DNA from: Herbaspirillum sp. DW155
GTDB taxonomy: Bacteria; Pseudomonadota; Gammaproteobacteria; Burkholderiales; Burkholderiaceae_D
Length of the DNA stretch: 64,000 bases
Reading direction: 5' to 3'
Assembly (NCBI RefSeq): GCF_037076565.1
Contig: NZ_AP029028.1
Location: 124,001-188,000 of the forward strand
Shown: piece after piece, positions 62,982-64,000 of the stretch
Position numbering within the stretch: the stretch's first letter is position 1
Layout of the letters: each line of letters begins with the position of its first letter
Translations under genes and position numbers: made by a program
The notes under the pieces: model-generated
What the model was told of the DNA's origin: nothing
The model's database searches: none
The model's input: only the letters and a program-made list of their open reading frames with translations

Positions 62982-64000
62982 TTACTCCTTGAGTCGCTTG
63001 AGCAGGGGCGTGCCTCGGGCCTTGCCGGTCTCTTTCCGTGCCAGGTCCAGGGTGCCGGTATTGAGTCCACGGCCGGCAACCTGGGCGTAGTCGTCGCTGT
63101 AGCCCATGGCATTGAGCGCGTGCATATGTTTCTGCATGTCGTTCCACGATGGATCGTGGCGCGCGATGTCAATGTTCTGTACATGGTCCAGATAGACCAG
63201 CCAGAGCTGTCCGGGTTGGGCGTTGTAGGCGCTGAGCAGGGCTTGCTGATCGGCCTCGGAGAGGATGATCTTCCCTTGGCCGTCGCTGTGGCCGTGGAAT
63301 AGCTTGTCGGTCACCGCCAGCGCCTGCTGCCCACTCTCGGCCGCCACGATGCGCCAGGGTGTATTCGGCAGTGCCAGGCCATGCGGGCCCGGGACGTCCT
63401 GGGTCCGCAGATCGATGTCGAGCTTCTTGATGTCCACCGCCGTCCGTGGGAGGACCGGTAACTGCACGAGATGCTGGATGGGCCCATCCAGCAAGGTCTG
63501 CCCCGCATGCACGGTCAACTTTCCCGGACACAACACCGTAATGTTCCCGCCATCAATGGCGATACTGGCCCCACCCGCCGTGGCTAGCGTGATCCTGCGG
63601 GCCGCTGCCCAGTTCACGCCCGCATTCGCGCTGACGATCCGCAACTGATCACGCGCCTGCACGGCCAGTCCGCCGGACTGTGCCTGCACATCGATGTCGC
63701 GCTGTGCAGCGATCATCTGCAGGCCGATGCCCTGGTCGCCGGCAGCAGTTGCCCCGGCCAGCAATCCGATGGCCTGCTGCGTGCGCAGCCGGAATTGCTG
63801 ACCACTGACGTGCTGGGCATCCTGTCCGACGATCAGGCTGACGCCCCCGCGATTGGCCATCTGCAGATGCTGTCCGGCCACCACGCCCAGTCCTTCCTTT
63901 GCAGCGATCTGGATCAGCGGCGTGCTGGTGGCAGGCAGTTCCTGCTGCGCGATCTCGGCCTGTCCGTCAATGGCCTGCTTCATCGCATCGGGTCCCTCTG
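62982..64000 (-). CDS. Type VI secretion VgrG protein, 3' part (truncated by the window edge)
   Basis: The frame is open through the window edge at 64000, so only the C-terminal part of the gene is visible. Residues near the edge form the DUF2345 needle-extension domain (IQIAAKEGLGVVAGQHLQMAN, LRTQQAIGLLAG, VQAQSGGLAVQARDQLRIVSA, ITLATAGGASIAIDGGNITV, CPGKLTVHAG). It is followed by a C-terminal extension of about 150 residues with PWRIVAAESGQQALAVTD and GQGKIILSEADQQALL, a form often found on VgrG proteins that carry cargo. The next gene, 3 bases downstream, is the phospholipase D effector. Confidence 0.9.
   Translation of the reverse strand, partial: EGPDAMKQAIDGQAEIAQQELPATSTPLIQIAAKEGLGVVAGQHLQMANRGGVSLIVGQDAQHVSGQQFRLRTQQAIGLLAGATAAGDQGIGLQMIAAQRDIDVQAQSGGLAVQARDQLRIVSANAGVNWAAARRITLATAGGASIAIDGGNITVLCPGKLTVHAGQTLLDGPIQHLVQLPVLPRTAVDIKKLDIDLRTQDVPGPHGLALPNTPWRIVAAESGQQALAVTDKLFHGHSDGQGKIILSEADQQALLSAYNAQPGQLWLVYLDHVQNIDIARHDPSWNDMQKHMHALNAMGYSDDYAQVAGRGLNTGTLDLARKETGKARGTPLLKRLKE

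Overview
The window looks like a chromosomal segment of a betaproteobacterium of the family Oxalobacteraceae, most like Herbaspirillum. This rests on high GC, the ribosomal protein sequences and order, the ccsB-ccsA and gpmA-envC-ctpA neighbourhoods, a low-cysteine DksA, and an ECF41 sigma factor. No genus-level marker could be searched, so the genus is an inference.

Region 1 (1-19,270) is the str, S10, spc and alpha ribosomal cluster, all on the + strand: rpsL-rpsG-fusA-tuf-rpsJ, rplCDWB-rpsS-rplV-rpsC-rplP-rpmC-rpsQ, rplN-rplX-rplE-rpsN-rpsH-rplFR-rpsE-rpmD-rplO-secY-infA-rpmJ, and rpsM-rpsK-rpsD-rpoA-rplQ. The block is cut into transcription segments by visible signals. A terminator with a promoter -35 inside it lies between rpsJ and rplC. 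A promoter-like sequence under a perfect 14-bp inverted repeat lies between rpsQ and rplN. Terminator-like hairpins lie before rpsD and before rpoA.

Region 2 (19,300-45,400) is core metabolism and envelope biology: cutA-dsbD, a 1-Cys peroxiredoxin, a LysR regulator divergent from an iron alcohol dehydrogenase and a 2,5-dioxovalerate dehydrogenase, an ECF41 sigma factor with its AhpD-like target gene and a textbook ECF41 promoter, hemB, engB, cytochrome c4 with the System II maturation proteins CcsB and CcsA, a YieH-like phosphatase, an acetyltransferase, gpsA, an SH3 protein, secB, grxC, a rhodanese, gpmA, envC, ctpA, moeB and dksA.

Region 3 (45,400-58,060) holds a His-rich secreted protein with a ZnuD-like TonB receptor, a second AhpD-like gene divergent from an AraC regulator, and an Lrp-type regulator divergent from a branched-chain (HAAT) ABC transporter. 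Two catabolic genes sit inside the transporter locus: a trans-3-hydroxy-L-proline dehydratase (Cys92/Thr256) and a delta-1-pyrroline-2-carboxylate reductase. Together they suggest a self-contained uptake and degradation unit for 3-hydroxyproline that yields L-proline.

Region 4 (58,115-64,000, - strand) is a type VI secretion effector island: the 3' part of a vgrG, a phospholipase D effector (Tle5-like, two HKD motifs), a Tli4-like exported immunity candidate whose start overlaps the effector stop, a small exported protein broken by a one-base frameshift, and a further exported unknown protein. This end is visibly AT-richer than the rest and is the most accessory-looking part of the window.
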